DNA of 64,000 nucleotides from Natrinema hispanicum (GTDB lineage Archaea > Halobacteriota > Halobacteria > Halobacteriales > Natrialbaceae). The position numbers and the translations under genes are program-made. The stretch is taken from the NCBI RefSeq assembly GCF_004217335.1, contig NZ_SHMP01000004.1, positions 868,001 through 932,000 of the forward strand. Direction: 5' to 3'. Below are positions 27,419 to 36,883 of the stretch, piece by piece. The notes under the pieces were generated by a model. That model was given only the letters and a program-made list of their open reading frames with translations, was not told where the DNA came from and did not search any database. Position 1 is the first letter of the stretch. Each line of letters begins with the position of its first letter.

Positions 27419-28614
27419 TTCGTCGTGATGACTTCGATCACGTCCCGGGGCTCGACTTCGTAGTCTTTGCCCAGTTGTCGGTTCGTCCGGCAGTCGATCG
27501 CGTGCAGGAAGCCGTCGCCGATGTCCGAATGCAGGCTGTAGGCGAAGTCCTCCGCGGTCGAGTTCGGCGGGATCAGATAACAGTCGGGCAGCACCTCGCC
27601 GCGTTCGTTGCCCAGCCCGTTCGCGCCGCCGGGGAACACCGGCGTCACGCCGAGCACGTCGAAGAGTGCCGTCTCGAGGGCTGCCTGTACGCCCGTCGCG
27701 CCAAAGTCGGTGAGGAACTCTCGAATCTGCTCTAAGCCCTGTTCCTGGTCACCGGAGACATCGCCCGTGATCTCGAAGTCGCTATCGCCGGGCCGGTAGT
27801 CGACGACGCCGGCCTTATCGGCCGATTTCAGCGCCTTCTCGGCGTGGGCGCTGCAGGGGACGATCGTCAGATGGTCGTAGTCGGGATCGTTCGTGATCTC
27901 CTCGTAGTTTGCCTGTGCCTCGGGGGTGTCCATCTTGTTCGCCGCGATCACCATCGGCTTGGTCTCCTTGCGGATCTCGCGGGCGAGTGCGAGTTTGTCC
28001 GCTTCCTCCCACTCGTCGGGCTCGAAGCCGATGTCGACGCGTCGGATGAGGCGTTTGATCTCGTCTTCGTTGGTTTTGAACGCGCTCATCTGCTCGGCGA
28101 GCTCTTCTTCGATGGCGTCGTCTTCGGTGGTGTAACCCGTTTCGTAGCGTTCGATGCCCTTCTTCAGAATGCTCAGGTACCACTGGTCGAGTTCCTCCTC
28201 GAGGAAGGCGATGTCGTCTCGCGGGTCGTGACCCTCAGTGGGTTCGCCCTCGGCGTCCGTCTTCCCGGAGAAGTCGACGACATGGACGAGGACGTCGGTT
28301 TCGTTCAGGTCCGAGAGGAACTGGTTGCCAAGGCCGTTCCCCTCGTGTGCGCCGGGGATCAGCCCGGCGACGTCGACGAGCTTCGTCGGGACGAACCGCG
28401 TCCCGTGGTCGCAGTAGCCGACGTTGGGCGTACACTCTTCGTCGAACTCCGGTGCTGCACAGTCGACGCGAACGTAGGCCTCGCCCACGCTGGGATCGAT
28501 CGTCGTGAACGGGTAGGCCCCCTCGGGCACGTCGTTCATCGTCGCCGCGTTGAAGAAAGAGGACTTGCCGACGGAAGGTTTGCCGACGAGTCCGATCCGG
28601 TAACTCGTACTCAT
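27415..28614 (-). CDS. ychF: YchF/OBG-family GTPase/ATPase
   Basis: The 399-residue P-loop protein begins with the G1 motif GLVGKPSVGKSSFFNA, has the G3 motif DVAGLIPGAHEGNGLGNQFL, the G4-like NKMD in VIAANKMDTPEAQ, and a C-terminal TGS domain (about 310-398) with GEVLPDCYLIPPNSTAEDFA and SDIGDGFLHAIDCRT. YchF-type proteins bind ribosomes and often prefer ATP. The ATG at 28614 is the usual start; the frame upstream is not protein-like. Confidence 0.93.
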   Translation of the reverse strand: MSTSYRIGLVGKPSVGKSSFFNAATMNDVPEGAYPFTTIDPSVGEAYVRVDCAAPEFDEECTPNVGYCDHGTRFVPTKLVDVAGLIPGAHEGNGLGNQFLSDLNETDVLVHVVDFSGKTDAEGEPTEGHDPRDDIAFLEEELDQWYLSILKKGIERYETGYTTEDDAIEEELAEQMSAFKTNEDEIKRLIRRVDIGFEPDEWEEADKLALAREIRKETKPMVIAANKMDTPEAQANYEEITNDPDYDHLTIVPCSAHAEKALKSADKAGVVDYRPGDSDFEITGDVSGDQEQGLEQIREFLTDFGATGVQAALETALFDVLGVTPVFPGGANGLGNERGEVLPDCYLIPPNSTAEDFAYSLHSDIGDGFLHAIDCRTNRQLGKDYEVEPRDVIEVITTN

Positions 28615-28724
28615 TGTTCGTCCCTGGAGCGGCCCGCCTAAACGGGTTTCTGTCCACCGGCGGAGTGGTACGAGGCAACGTAGCAAAAGGGTCGACAACT
28701 GGCTCGAGACTGAGGCGACTCGCC

Positions 28725-29699
28725 CTAAACGTGCGTCGGCGGTTCGACGGTCGTCTCGATGTCGAGTTCGGCGGCGACGTCGTCTAACAGATCGCCTTTG
28801 ACCTCCGAGCTCCGCCAACCGATTTCGGCGACCAGCGGCGGCTCGAACTCGGAGCGGAGCGTCTCGAGGCGTGCATCCTCCGTCGCGACGCGCTCGCGGA
28901 GGTAGCGTGCGCCGCGGCCGTTCTCGTCGGGGTCGGGCGACGGCGTGAGTTTGTTGGCGACGAGGCCGCGAACCTCGAGATCCTTGTCCCGAAGGTCGTC
29001 GATCGCACGCTCGGTCTCGTTCAGCGAGAGTTCGTCCGGGTTCACGACGAGGAAAAAGGCAGCGTCGTCGTGCAGCGCTGCACCGGCGAACTCGAAGAAC
29101 TCCTTGCGCTCTTCGAGTCGCGCGAGGACAGGATCGCCCTCCATCACGCGGCGCGGTTCGTTGTTGCCGACTGCGGCCTTCTCGAAGAGGTCGATACTCG
29201 ACCGGCGCTTATACATCAGCCGATCGATCCAGCCCTCGAGCAGTTCCGGCAAGCCGAGCAGTCGAAGCGTACTGCCGGTCGGCGAGGTGTCGAAGACGAC
29301 GCGGTCGTACGGCTCCGAGTGACGCATCACGTCGACGAAGCGGTCGAACAGGGCCGATTCGTAGGCTCCCGGCGTCCCGTGGGCCATCTCGAGTTGGCGA
29401 TTGATCTCGTTGACCATCGATGCCGACACCTGTTCGGAGAGGTCCTGGCGGATCTCGTCTAGGTGACGGGTGACTTCGTCCTCGGGGTCGATCTGCATCG
29501 CATCGAGTCCGTCGACGCCGTCGACCGGCTGTGGAGAGTCATCAAACGGCTGGTCGAACACGTCGGTGACAGAGTGAGCGGGATCGGTCGAGACGACGAG
29601 CGTCCGCTGGCCGTCGCGCGCACAGCGCAGCGCGTAGGCACACGAGACGGTCGTTTTGCCGACACCGCCTTTCCCACCGAAGAAGACGAATGGCTCCAT
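28725..29699 (-). CDS. ArsA/Get3-family ATPase
   Basis: The 324-residue protein has the deviant Walker A FFGGKGGVGKTTVSCA (P-loop residues 8-17), switch I-like STDPAHSVTDVF, switch II VVFDTSPTGSTLRLLGLPE, and the A-loop region around VANKLTP. It is a single ATPase domain, as in Get3, not the duplicated bacterial ArsA. The family acts in tail-anchored protein targeting or arsenite export; the absence of CxxC motifs argues against a eukaryote-like Get3 zinc site. Its ATG overlaps the stop of the upstream small gene (TAATG), so the two are translationally coupled. Confidence 0.88.
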   Translation of the reverse strand: MEPFVFFGGKGGVGKTTVSCAYALRCARDGQRTLVVSTDPAHSVTDVFDQPFDDSPQPVDGVDGLDAMQIDPEDEVTRHLDEIRQDLSEQVSASMVNEINRQLEMAHGTPGAYESALFDRFVDVMRHSEPYDRVVFDTSPTGSTLRLLGLPELLEGWIDRLMYKRRSSIDLFEKAAVGNNEPRRVMEGDPVLARLEERKEFFEFAGAALHDDAAFFLVVNPDELSLNETERAIDDLRDKDLEVRGLVANKLTPSPDPDENGRGARYLRERVATEDARLETLRSEFEPPLVAEIGWRSSEVKGDLLDDVAAELDIETTVEPPTHV

Positions 29700-29995
29700 T
29701 AGAAGTGGTACTGCTGGCCCTTGCGCTCGAGATACGTGCCACGGTCCCACAGCCGCCGTTCCCACGCCTCGAATTCGTCTTCGAGGTAGGGCAGCAGTTC
29801 TGCCGTGTAGTACGAAACCGGAGACGGAATGCCGAAGGCGTCCGGAAAACACGCCAGAATGAAGGCGTCCTCGGCGTCCTCGGCTTCCTTCTCGATTTTC
29901 TCGTAGGCCGGATGCGAGATCATGCCGTGATAGAGCCCTCGCAGCCACTCCTCGAGGGTCTTGCGAAACGATTCGATCCGGTCGGCCAGATCCAT
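29699..29995 (-). CDS. Conserved small protein coupled to the ArsA-like ATPase
   Basis: The 98-residue protein (MDLADRIESFRKTLEEWLRG at the N-terminus) is mainly helical, with an aromatic-rich C-terminal half: YYTAELLPYLEDEFEAWERR and YLERKGQQYHF. No cysteine motif or membrane segment is evident apart from a short hydrophobic stretch (AFILACFPDAFGIPSPVSYY). The one-base overlap with the ATPase gene suggests a shared function, perhaps an accessory factor. ATG 29995 is preferred to 30022. I do not know a named family. Confidence 0.6.
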   Translation of the reverse strand: MDLADRIESFRKTLEEWLRGLYHGMISHPAYEKIEKEAEDAEDAFILACFPDAFGIPSPVSYYTAELLPYLEDEFEAWERRLWDRGTYLERKGQQYHF

Positions 29996-30069
29996 GCCTG
30001 TCTCTGGGTGCCGAACGCTCAAAACTCCCGTGGCTCGCTTTCAAGACGCTGTGGCCCCTGGAGCGAGAT

Positions 30070-31326
30070 ATGGAGACGGATACGGATAGGGAACTCCCGG
30101 TAACGATCCTCTCGGGCAGTCTCGGTGCTGGCAAAACGACGCTGCTTAACCACCTGCTGTCGAACGCCGGCGACAGGACGCTGGCCGTTCTGGTCAACGA
30201 TATGGGCGAAGTCAACGTCGACGCCGAACTCGTCGCGGAGGGATCGGAACTCGAACTCGACGATGGCGTCGCCGAACTCTCGAACGGCTGTATCTGCTGT
30301 GAACTGCAGGACGACCTCGAGACCGCCGTGGTCCGACTGGCCCGCGACCGCTCGTTCGACCACCTCATCGTCGAGTCGTCGGGCATCTCCGAGCCCGCTC
30401 CCGTCGCGCGGCTGTTTACGACTGAATCCCGCGTCGCGGCCCTATACGACGTCGATACGCTGGTGACCGTCCTCGATACGCCTGCCTTTCTCGAGGCCTT
30501 CGCGGGGGCGGGAACGCCGGAACGACAGGGCAGCGAAGGCGATCGTCCGCTGTCGGACCTGCTCGTCGAACAGGTCGAGGTGTCGAACGTCGTCTTGCTC
30601 AACAAGGCCGATCTCTGCACCGACGAACAGTTCGCAGAGGCCGAAGAACTCGTCGGGGCACTGCAACCGGACGCCGAGACGATCCGCACCGAATTTTCGG
30701 CAGTCGACCCCGACCGGCTACTCGGCGCGGAGCGGTTCGACCCCAGCCGAGTAAACGACCTGCCGGGCTGGAAGCGGGCGCTCGAGGCGGCCAGCGACGA
30801 TCACGGGCACGAAACGACCGCAACCCACGCCGAGCACAGTCACGGCGGCGACACCTATCACGACGACCACCACGGCCACCACCATCCCGACGAGGTGTAC
30901 GGCGTCACCTCCTTTGTCTACCGACGCCGCCGACCGTTCCACCCCGATCGATTCACCGCGTTTCTCGAGGACCTTCCGCCGGCGATCGTCCGCGCGAAGG
31001 GGACTGCTTGGATCGCCGACAACGACATGCGGGTGGCGATCGCCCAGGCCGGGCCGTCGATCCGCGCCACCGCACAGGGTCCCTGGATCGCGAGCCTTCC
31101 CGAGATCGAACGCGACATGTACCGGTCGAACCGCCCCGACCTCGCGTGGCACGACGAGTACGGCGATCGACGCACCGAACTCGTCTTTATCGGCACCGAC
31201 TACGACGAGTCGGCGCTGCGGGCAGCCCTCGAGGACGCACTCGTCACCGACGAGGAGTGGGACGCGTCGCTCGAGGGCCCCTTCCCAGACGAACAGGACG
31301 CGGACGTCGTCATCCGCGAGCCCTGA
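30070..31326 (+). CDS. CobW/COG0523-family metal-handling GTPase
   Basis: The 418-residue G3E GTPase has Walker A GSLGAGKTT (16-24), the metal-binding CxCC motif in GCICC (Cys74, Cys76, Cys77), an ESSG-type Walker B region (VESSGISEPAPVARLF), and NKAD for guanine recognition. Between the GTPase and the C-terminal CobW domain is a His/Asp-rich loop (about 238-268, HGHETTATHAEHSHGG and DDHHGHHHPDE) that should bind zinc, cobalt or nickel. Members move metals to target proteins. It is divergent from the ArsA-coupled gene and convergent with a zinc-ribbon gene whose stop codon follows directly. Confidence 0.88.
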   Translation: METDTDRELPVTILSGSLGAGKTTLLNHLLSNAGDRTLAVLVNDMGEVNVDAELVAEGSELELDDGVAELSNGCICCELQDDLETAVVRLARDRSFDHLIVESSGISEPAPVARLFTTESRVAALYDVDTLVTVLDTPAFLEAFAGAGTPERQGSEGDRPLSDLLVEQVEVSNVVLLNKADLCTDEQFAEAEELVGALQPDAETIRTEFSAVDPDRLLGAERFDPSRVNDLPGWKRALEAASDDHGHETTATHAEHSHGGDTYHDDHHGHHHPDEVYGVTSFVYRRRRPFHPDRFTAFLEDLPPAIVRAKGTAWIADNDMRVAIAQAGPSIRATAQGPWIASLPEIERDMYRSNRPDLAWHDEYGDRRTELVFIGTDYDESALRAALEDALVTDEEWDASLEGPFPDEQDADVVIREP

Positions 31327-31530
31327 TTAGCACGCACAGTTGCGGCCGGTCGAGCGCTCGAAACGCATCTCAGTTCCGCAGTCCGGACAAACTGGTTCTC
31401 CCTCGAGGTCGATATCCCTGATCCGGACGTCGCAGTCGTCACACCAGTACGATCCTTTGGAACCGGTGTCGGGTCGCTCGTTCGGTGCTGACGACGCAAA
31501 AGCCGTTTTCAGCGACTCGATGAGTCCCAT
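31327..31530 (-). CDS. Zinc-ribbon microprotein
   Basis: The 67-residue protein has a C4 zinc ribbon: WCDDCDVR and later VCPDCGTEM. It ends in RNCAC, two more cysteines that could bind a second metal or form a disulfide. The first 28 residues form a helix and a disordered linker. The stop codons of this gene and the CobW gene are adjacent without a gap. Function is unknown; pairing with a metal chaperone is suggestive only. Confidence 0.7.
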   Translation of the reverse strand: MGLIESLKTAFASSAPNERPDTGSKGSYWCDDCDVRIRDIDLEGEPVCPDCGTEMRFERSTGRNCAC

Positions 31531-31633
31531 AGTCGGCCATTCGCCGGGGATGACAATAACGCTATGCGAGTGTGTGTCACGAGTGCACGATCGAAGGGTC
31601 GCGACGGAATCCTATCGCCATATTGGCGTCCGA

Positions 31634-31954
31634 TTAACTGAGCAGTAGCGGAATTGAAAGTGCGATGATGAGTGCCGTGAGAATCGGGATCAGATAGAAC
31701 AGTCGCTCGGCGCGGACCGACGACGGGACATTGTCTGTCGTCTCCGGACGAAACGTCCAGACCTGTCGATAAAAGGCGATAATAACGGTGAGCGCGAATA
31801 GTGCCGCCGAGAGCATGATCGCCGTCTCGAGGGCCAACCCAAGCTCCCGTCCGTACAGCGGGCCGAACGACAGCAGGACCATGAACGTGAGCCCGACGAC
31901 CACGACGAATGGAACGGGATCGACGGGTGTTCCGTGACGGTTGCGAAGGTGCAT
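31634..31954 (-). CDS. Small membrane protein, three helices
   Basis: The 106-residue protein has three membrane segments: about 14-35 (VPFVVVVGLTFMVLLSFG), 40-62 (LETAIMLSAALFALTVIIAF) and 86-105 (FYLIPILTALIIALSIPLLL). It has no recognised domain. It is divergent from another small membrane protein gene, and the 127-base gap between them holds both promoters. Confidence 0.6.
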   Translation of the reverse strand: MHLRNRHGTPVDPVPFVVVVGLTFMVLLSFGPLYGRELGLALETAIMLSAALFALTVIIAFYRQVWTFRPETTDNVPSSVRAERLFYLIPILTALIIALSIPLLLS

Positions 31955-32081
31955 ATGTGCCGTTCGTTCTCAAGGAGCAAAGAGCTATACCGTGATCGCT
32001 TCGGTTCTGAACGGAGTGGCCGCAGCAGTCGATGAACTGCTGCCGACGAACAATTAAGTAGCGGTGCCATCGTCTCCCTGT

Positions 32082-32312
32082 ATGAGCGATGGCGATGGCG
32101 ATGCTGACGCGGAGGGGTTCGAGGCCGGTGTGGAATCCTCGGAGGGAGACCCTCGAGTCCTGCTCGTGATGAACGCCGTCCTGTCGGCGCTCTTTGGCTG
32201 GACGATCGTCTGGGGGTTGTCGTATCTGGGCTTTCTCGAGTTCGGGGTCATCAACGTCGCCACGGCGGCGATACTCCTGTTCGCGATGACGTATCTCGTG
32301 ACGATGTCCTAG
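32082..32312 (+). CDS. Small membrane protein, two helices
   Basis: The 76-residue protein has an acidic, disordered N-terminus (MSDGDGDADAEGFEAG) and two membrane helices (about 28-50 and 54-75: VLLVMNAVLSALFGWTIVWG and INVATAAILLFAMTYLV). The pattern is common among small haloarchaeal membrane proteins of unknown function. The ATG at 32082 is preferred to 32064 because the acidic start is typical. Confidence 0.6.
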   Translation: MSDGDGDADAEGFEAGVESSEGDPRVLLVMNAVLSALFGWTIVWGLSYLGFLEFGVINVATAAILLFAMTYLVTMS

Positions 32313-32325
32313 AGCCGCAACCGGA

Positions 32326-32565
32326 CTAGCGGCCGTAGATGAGCCGCCGGCCAAGATCGTCGAGTCGCTCGGTCAGCCGTTCCATCCAGGCACCCGGCGA
32401 CACGCGCCGGAGCGTCTCGTCGTCGACCTCGATGGCGGCGTTGCCGAACGGATCTCGGGCATCAGTCACCTCGGCGTCGCCGTCATCGTCGTCGCTGGAC
32501 GACGCGATGTCGACGACCGTCGACATGGAACAGCGGCCACAGGCTTCGGTTTTCTTTCCTCCCAT
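32326..32565 (-). CDS. Small acidic hypothetical protein
   Basis: The 79-residue protein starts MGGKKTEACGRCSMSTVVDI, with a CxxC that may bind metal, followed by an Asp-rich linker and a C-terminal helix (AWMERLTERLDDLGRRLIYG). It is convergent with the preceding gene (13 bases between stops). Other in-frame ATGs exist upstream (up to 32673), but composition changes there. The 32566-32792 stretch between this gene and the next shows no supported gene. Confidence 0.5.
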   Translation of the reverse strand: MGGKKTEACGRCSMSTVVDIASSSDDDDGDAEVTDARDPFGNAAIEVDDETLRRVSPGAWMERLTERLDDLGRRLIYGR

Positions 32566-32792
32566 GCGTATCCCTTGCACAATAGTACGGCTCCGATGGC
32601 TAAAACCTGCCGACCGAGTGAGGCAAGTAGTCGAGGTGAGGTGTCGATCGGCTACCGTATCGAGCCCGACCACCGACGGGTATTTGCCATTCCGACGGCA
32701 ACCAGTGGTATGGGAGAACAGGTCACGAAACTGGATAGAACAGCTCGAGAGCCGGGTTGTGAACGGCCATCGTTACTCACCACCGGGACACG

Positions 32793-33401
32793 ATGAGCGA
32801 AAAAGCAACGCCAGCGGAGCTACCGGCGGAGATCCGCGAGGCCGTCCCAGACTGGGACGACGAGTATCTCGACCGGGTCTCCGACCGGCTGATGTACAAC
32901 TACGATCTCAAGAAACACCATCGCGCCGGCGGCCAGCGGTGGGCCCTCTACGGCGAGATGCGCGTCCGCAGTCAGAAGCAGTTCTTCCACCCAGCGTTGA
33001 GTTACGCCGACCACGAAGCAGAAGAGTACCTCTTTGCCCGACGTGAGTCGACGCCGACGGTGGCAGGGCTCGAGCGCCTCGTTGATCTCGGCCACGACCT
33101 GGCGGACGAACACGTCGTCGCCGACGAGGAACACTTCGGGACGGATTTCACGTTCGTCCTCGCTGCCGACGAGTTGCCTGACGACAGCCGCGAGTTCGTC
33201 GATGGCTTTCGCGACCGGACGTTACTGAAGTTTGGCTACCACGGCCACTACGAGGTCAATCTGGTCGTCGTCGTCCCCGAGAAGGAGACCCACGTCGCCA
33301 GCGAGGCTGCCGATGTCGCGGAGGCGTTTACCCTCTGGGACGACGTGACAACTCCCGAGGAGGGCTTTCTCTCGCGGTTCGCGAGACGATTCTGGCAATA
33401 A
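32793..33401 (+). CDS. Conserved hypothetical protein
   Basis: The 202-residue acidic protein has no family I can name. It looks globular: RLMYNYDLKKHHRAGGQRWA and MRVRSQKQFFHPALSYADHE are distinctive early blocks, FGTDFTFVLAADELPDD lies in the middle, and FGYHGHYEVNLVVVVPEKE is a strand-rich block in the second half. The C-terminus FLSRFARRFWQ is amphipathic. No cysteine motif, signal peptide or membrane segment is visible. Confidence 0.65.
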   Translation: MSEKATPAELPAEIREAVPDWDDEYLDRVSDRLMYNYDLKKHHRAGGQRWALYGEMRVRSQKQFFHPALSYADHEAEEYLFARRESTPTVAGLERLVDLGHDLADEHVVADEEHFGTDFTFVLAADELPDDSREFVDGFRDRTLLKFGYHGHYEVNLVVVVPEKETHVASEAADVAEAFTLWDDVTTPEEGFLSRFARRFWQ

Positions 33402-33510
33402 CGATCGCGTGACAATACAGCCGTCGAGGTCGAGCACTTTCGTTCTGGCAGTAGCAGCGTTCCGCGACGAGCGAACGTGACTGCGAAAACCGGATCGTCC
33501 GCGGGTCGTT

Positions 33511-33619
33511 ATACTACCAGACACCGTCAGTGAATACCCGATCGCGTCTCGACGGCTGTCGCCGTCGGCGACAGCGTCGTGGGTGCGATCGAGGGATGAA
33601 CCGTTTTGTCCGGCAGTAT
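33511..33619. mobile_element. Family A element, copy A3 (109 bp)
   Basis: The left end ATACTACCAGACACC and right end TTTTGTCCGGCAGTAT are inverted repeats with a few mismatches. The core is the nested hairpin seen in A2 (inner arms GCTGTCGCC/GGCGACAGC). The last base belongs to the TTA (33619-33621) that is the stop codon of cstA, so the element ends inside the gene's stop codon. Confidence 0.7.
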
Positions 33620-35457
33620 TAGTCGTCGCCCGGTTCGGCGGCAGGCGTCTCGGAGCCACGACGGACGTTGCTAATGTTTCTGTACCCCAGCCTGACGAGT
33701 GCGAGCGCCAGGATGATGAGCACGAGCCCGATCGCCATCTGGACGACCGAGGAGAGCATCGCCTCGAGCGAGTCCGCACCACCCTGCAGCAGGTTCAGGT
33801 ACAGGTTCTCGTAGAACACCAGGATCGACAGCCCGAGGATTGTAATTGTCACCATGATCGCCATCGGGACCCCGGTGGAGACGAGCTGTTTGCTGTCGTC
33901 CCAGTTTGCCAGCCAGACGGTCGCGGTCAGCAGCGCCAGCGCCGCAAGCAGCTGGTTTGCCCCACCGAAGAGCTGCCAGAGGACAACCCACTGCCCGGAG
34001 ACGACCAGCAGGTACGCGGGAACGACCTGAATAATCGGGTTCGTGTACCGGCCGCGGAAGAACGACGCGGGATCGGCGCTCAGCCCCGTGTCCGTCCGTC
34101 CGGCGGGCGTGCCAACGATCTCTTCCATCATGTATCGACCCAGGCGGACGGCCGTGTCGGTCGAGGTCAACAGGAAGCTACAGAGCACCAGCGCCATGAA
34201 CACGGCACCGACGGTCTGGGGCACGCCGAGGCTGGTGAGGATGAGTCCACCACCGGACGCAAAGTTCGGCAATGCAGCACCGATCCCACCAGCGGGATCG
34301 GCAAAGCCCCACACGGCAAGCGTCGAAAGTGCGACCGCGGCGAGCAGTCCCTCGCCGAGCATGCTGCCGTAACCGATCAGCCGGGCGTCAGTCTCCTTGT
34401 CGAGTTGTTTGGCAGTCGTCCCCGAGGAAACCAGCGAGTGGAACCCGCTGATCGTCCCACAGGCGATCGTAATAAATAGCAGCGGGAACAGCGGCGCGAG
34501 GCCGGCGGCCTCGACGCCCCAAAAGCCCTCGAACGCGCCGATCGTTTCGTCGATGACGAGCGGTTGGGACGACGTCCCGAGGAACGTCCCGACGATGATC
34601 GCGACGGTCGCGCCGCCGACCCCAGTGTACAGCAGGAACGACGACAGGTAGTCACGCGGCTGGAGCAACACCCACACGGGTAGCGCGCTCGCGATCGCGG
34701 CGTAGACCATGACGAAGGGAATCCACGCCGCAGTGTTCCCGCCGAGGGAACCCGCGCCGGGCACCCAGTTGCCGGCTCCTCCGAACAACACGATCGTCCC
34801 GGCCGGGTAGTCGCCAGCGAACAGTGCCAACGGATACTGGAGGCCGACCCAGACGGCAGCGAAGACCCCGGCGACGAACACGATCGTTCCCGGGATGAAC
34901 GGGCCATTGAACTGGTAGAGGTAAACGCCGAATACCAGCGCCAGGCCGATGTAGAGCAATGATGCTGTGACGACCTGCGGATACGCGTTGAAGACGATCG
35001 CGACGACCAGTGCGAACACTGCGACGACGAGGATGATCGTCAGGAACGCGAACCACAGCAACATGTTCTTGCCGCTCTCGCCGACGTACTCGCCGATCAT
35101 GTAACCGATCGACTTCCCCTCGTGGCGGAGACTGCCCGACAGCGAGACGAAGTCGTGAACAGCACCCATCAGCGGGTTCCCGATGGCGATCCACAGCAAC
35201 GCAGGCACCCACCCCCAGATCGCACCGGCCGTAATCGGGCCGACGATCGGTGCCCCACCCGCAATACTCGAGTAGTGATGCCCCAACAACACCGGTTTTT
35301 TCGAGGGGACGTACTCCTGTCCGTCCTCGTATTTGTGTGCCGGTGTTTTCGCATCCTCGTCAAGTTCGACGAACCGTGTCAGGTACCGCGAGTACCCCAC
35401 ATAGCCGGCGGTAAACGTCACCAGTACTGCCGCAATAATCCATATTACTTGTGTCAT
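33619..35457 (-). CDS. cstA: CstA-family carbon starvation protein (pyruvate/peptide transporter)
   Basis: The 612-residue membrane protein has about 16 membrane segments and the CstA signature region near the N-terminus: LLGHHYSSIAGGAPIVGPI and IGNPLMGAVHDFVSLSGSLR, followed by SIGYMIGEYVG. Bacterial CstA and BtsT take up pyruvate or peptides during carbon limitation. The ATG at 35457 is preferred; the frame runs five codons further. A TATA-like CATATATAATGG (reverse strand, about 35563-35574) lies some 110 bases upstream, so the transcript probably has a leader. The 212-base gap behind it has no gene. Confidence 0.9.
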   Translation of the reverse strand: MTQVIWIIAAVLVTFTAGYVGYSRYLTRFVELDEDAKTPAHKYEDGQEYVPSKKPVLLGHHYSSIAGGAPIVGPITAGAIWGWVPALLWIAIGNPLMGAVHDFVSLSGSLRHEGKSIGYMIGEYVGESGKNMLLWFAFLTIILVVAVFALVVAIVFNAYPQVVTASLLYIGLALVFGVYLYQFNGPFIPGTIVFVAGVFAAVWVGLQYPLALFAGDYPAGTIVLFGGAGNWVPGAGSLGGNTAAWIPFVMVYAAIASALPVWVLLQPRDYLSSFLLYTGVGGATVAIIVGTFLGTSSQPLVIDETIGAFEGFWGVEAAGLAPLFPLLFITIACGTISGFHSLVSSGTTAKQLDKETDARLIGYGSMLGEGLLAAVALSTLAVWGFADPAGGIGAALPNFASGGGLILTSLGVPQTVGAVFMALVLCSFLLTSTDTAVRLGRYMMEEIVGTPAGRTDTGLSADPASFFRGRYTNPIIQVVPAYLLVVSGQWVVLWQLFGGANQLLAALALLTATVWLANWDDSKQLVSTGVPMAIMVTITILGLSILVFYENLYLNLLQGGADSLEAMLSSVVQMAIGLVLIILALALVRLGYRNISNVRRGSETPAAEPGDD

Positions 35458-35669
35458 GGTACCTCTATACAAATGGAGCGGGTCGAATAACCTTAATTGT
35501 TGTTTGTTTTTATTTGGGGGCGTTGGCTGTCTGTTTCAAGCTTAAATGATGCATGAATGCCATTATATATGGGAATTTTGTCCCACCGACAGCGGTCGAC
35601 GTGTTTCGTGCCGTAAATTGCTCATCGCATGCCGGCTAGCACGAAGGTGATGTCAGGTTGCGTGTGGCG

Positions 35670-36737
35670 CTACTCGAGAACGGCCGCGAGCGCGTCCATC
35701 GTCCGGTCGACGCGGTCGAGACGCGCGTTGTGTCCCATGTGACCGATCCGGAGGATGTCGTCGGAAAGATCGCCAAGACCGGTCGCAAGGACGATATCGT
35801 GGTCGTCGGTCATCGCTGACTGGACCGCTTGCGCCCGTCCTGGAATCTCGAGTGCCGTCACGGTCGGCGATGGTTGCGCTTCGTCGGGATACAATGACAG
35901 CCCGAGGTCGGCCGCCCGGTCGCGACAGTGCGCTGCGGCTTTCTCGTGGCGCTCGAAGACGTGTTCGAGGCCTTCCTCGAGCAGTAGGTCGATCGCGGTA
36001 TCGAGCCCATAGAGGTTCGACACGAGGTGCGTGTAGGGGAACCACTCTTTCTCAGCGGCGTCGCGCCACGGCTCGAGGTCGGTGTAGAGACTCGGCGTCT
36101 CGACGGACTCGATTTTGTCCCACGCGTGGTCGCTGATCGAGCAGACGGTCAGGCCCGGCGGCGCGCTGAAACACTTCTGAGAGGCACCGAGACAGACGTC
36201 TATTTTGTCGGTGGGAACCGCCGTCCCGCCAAGCGAGGAGACGGCGTCGACGACGCTGATGACGTCGTGGTCGTCGAGGACCTCGAGAACCGGTTCGATG
36301 TCGTTGAGCACACCCGTCGGCGTCTCGCAGTGGACCATCGTCGCCACGTCAAACGAGTCGGCTGCGAGGTGGGATTCAATTGTCTCGAGATCGAGTGGCT
36401 CGCGCCACGGCGCGTCACAGACGACCGCTTCGCCGCCGGCCATCTCGACGAAATCAGCGAAGCCCTCGCCGTAGAGGCCGTTTGCGATACACAGCACCCG
36501 GTCGCCCGGTTCGACCAGCGACGCGATGGCAGCCTCGAGTCCGAGAATGCCCTCACCGCCGAGGATGGCGATATCGTCGTCGCCGTAGATCGCCGCGAGT
36601 TTCTCGAGGAGGTCGCGGTAGAACGCGAAGAACCCGGGTTCGATGTCAGGATTCGGCATTGGCTCGCTCATCCGCTCGCGGACGGCCGCCGGGACCTCGG
36701 TCGGACCTGGCGTCATGCGGAGTCGATCGTCGCTCAT
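35670..36737 (-). CDS. Alanine-glyoxylate/serine-pyruvate-type aminotransferase (class V)
   Basis: The 355-residue PLP enzyme begins RMTPGPTEVPAAVRERMSEP, has the cofactor-binding GGEGILGLEAAIASLVEPG, the Asp of VVDAVSSLGGT that contacts the pyridine nitrogen, and the Schiff-base lysine in GASQKCFSAPPGL. The closing RIGHMGHNARLDRV is typical of the family. Candidate reactions are alanine-glyoxylate or serine-pyruvate transamination. The ATG at 36737 places the family start correctly. Confidence 0.87.
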   Translation of the reverse strand: MSDDRLRMTPGPTEVPAAVRERMSEPMPNPDIEPGFFAFYRDLLEKLAAIYGDDDIAILGGEGILGLEAAIASLVEPGDRVLCIANGLYGEGFADFVEMAGGEAVVCDAPWREPLDLETIESHLAADSFDVATMVHCETPTGVLNDIEPVLEVLDDHDVISVVDAVSSLGGTAVPTDKIDVCLGASQKCFSAPPGLTVCSISDHAWDKIESVETPSLYTDLEPWRDAAEKEWFPYTHLVSNLYGLDTAIDLLLEEGLEHVFERHEKAAAHCRDRAADLGLSLYPDEAQPSPTVTALEIPGRAQAVQSAMTDDHDIVLATGLGDLSDDILRIGHMGHNARLDRVDRTMDALAAVLE

Positions 36738-36883
36738 ACGGAGGCTACCGCTGTGTTCGGGCATAAAACCACTCGAGACGGTGCTGTGTCTCGCGTGGGT
36801 GCTCGGGCTACCGCCGTCGGAGCGGGAGCCGAACTGGCTGTGATGGACTCCTTTTTAAGTCCTCTGCGCCGATACTCCTGGTT

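Noticed and set aside
32575..32796. Plus-strand frame of 73 codons before the 202-residue gene
   Set aside because: No start context or domain; it overlaps the start of the next gene and reads like intergenic sequence.
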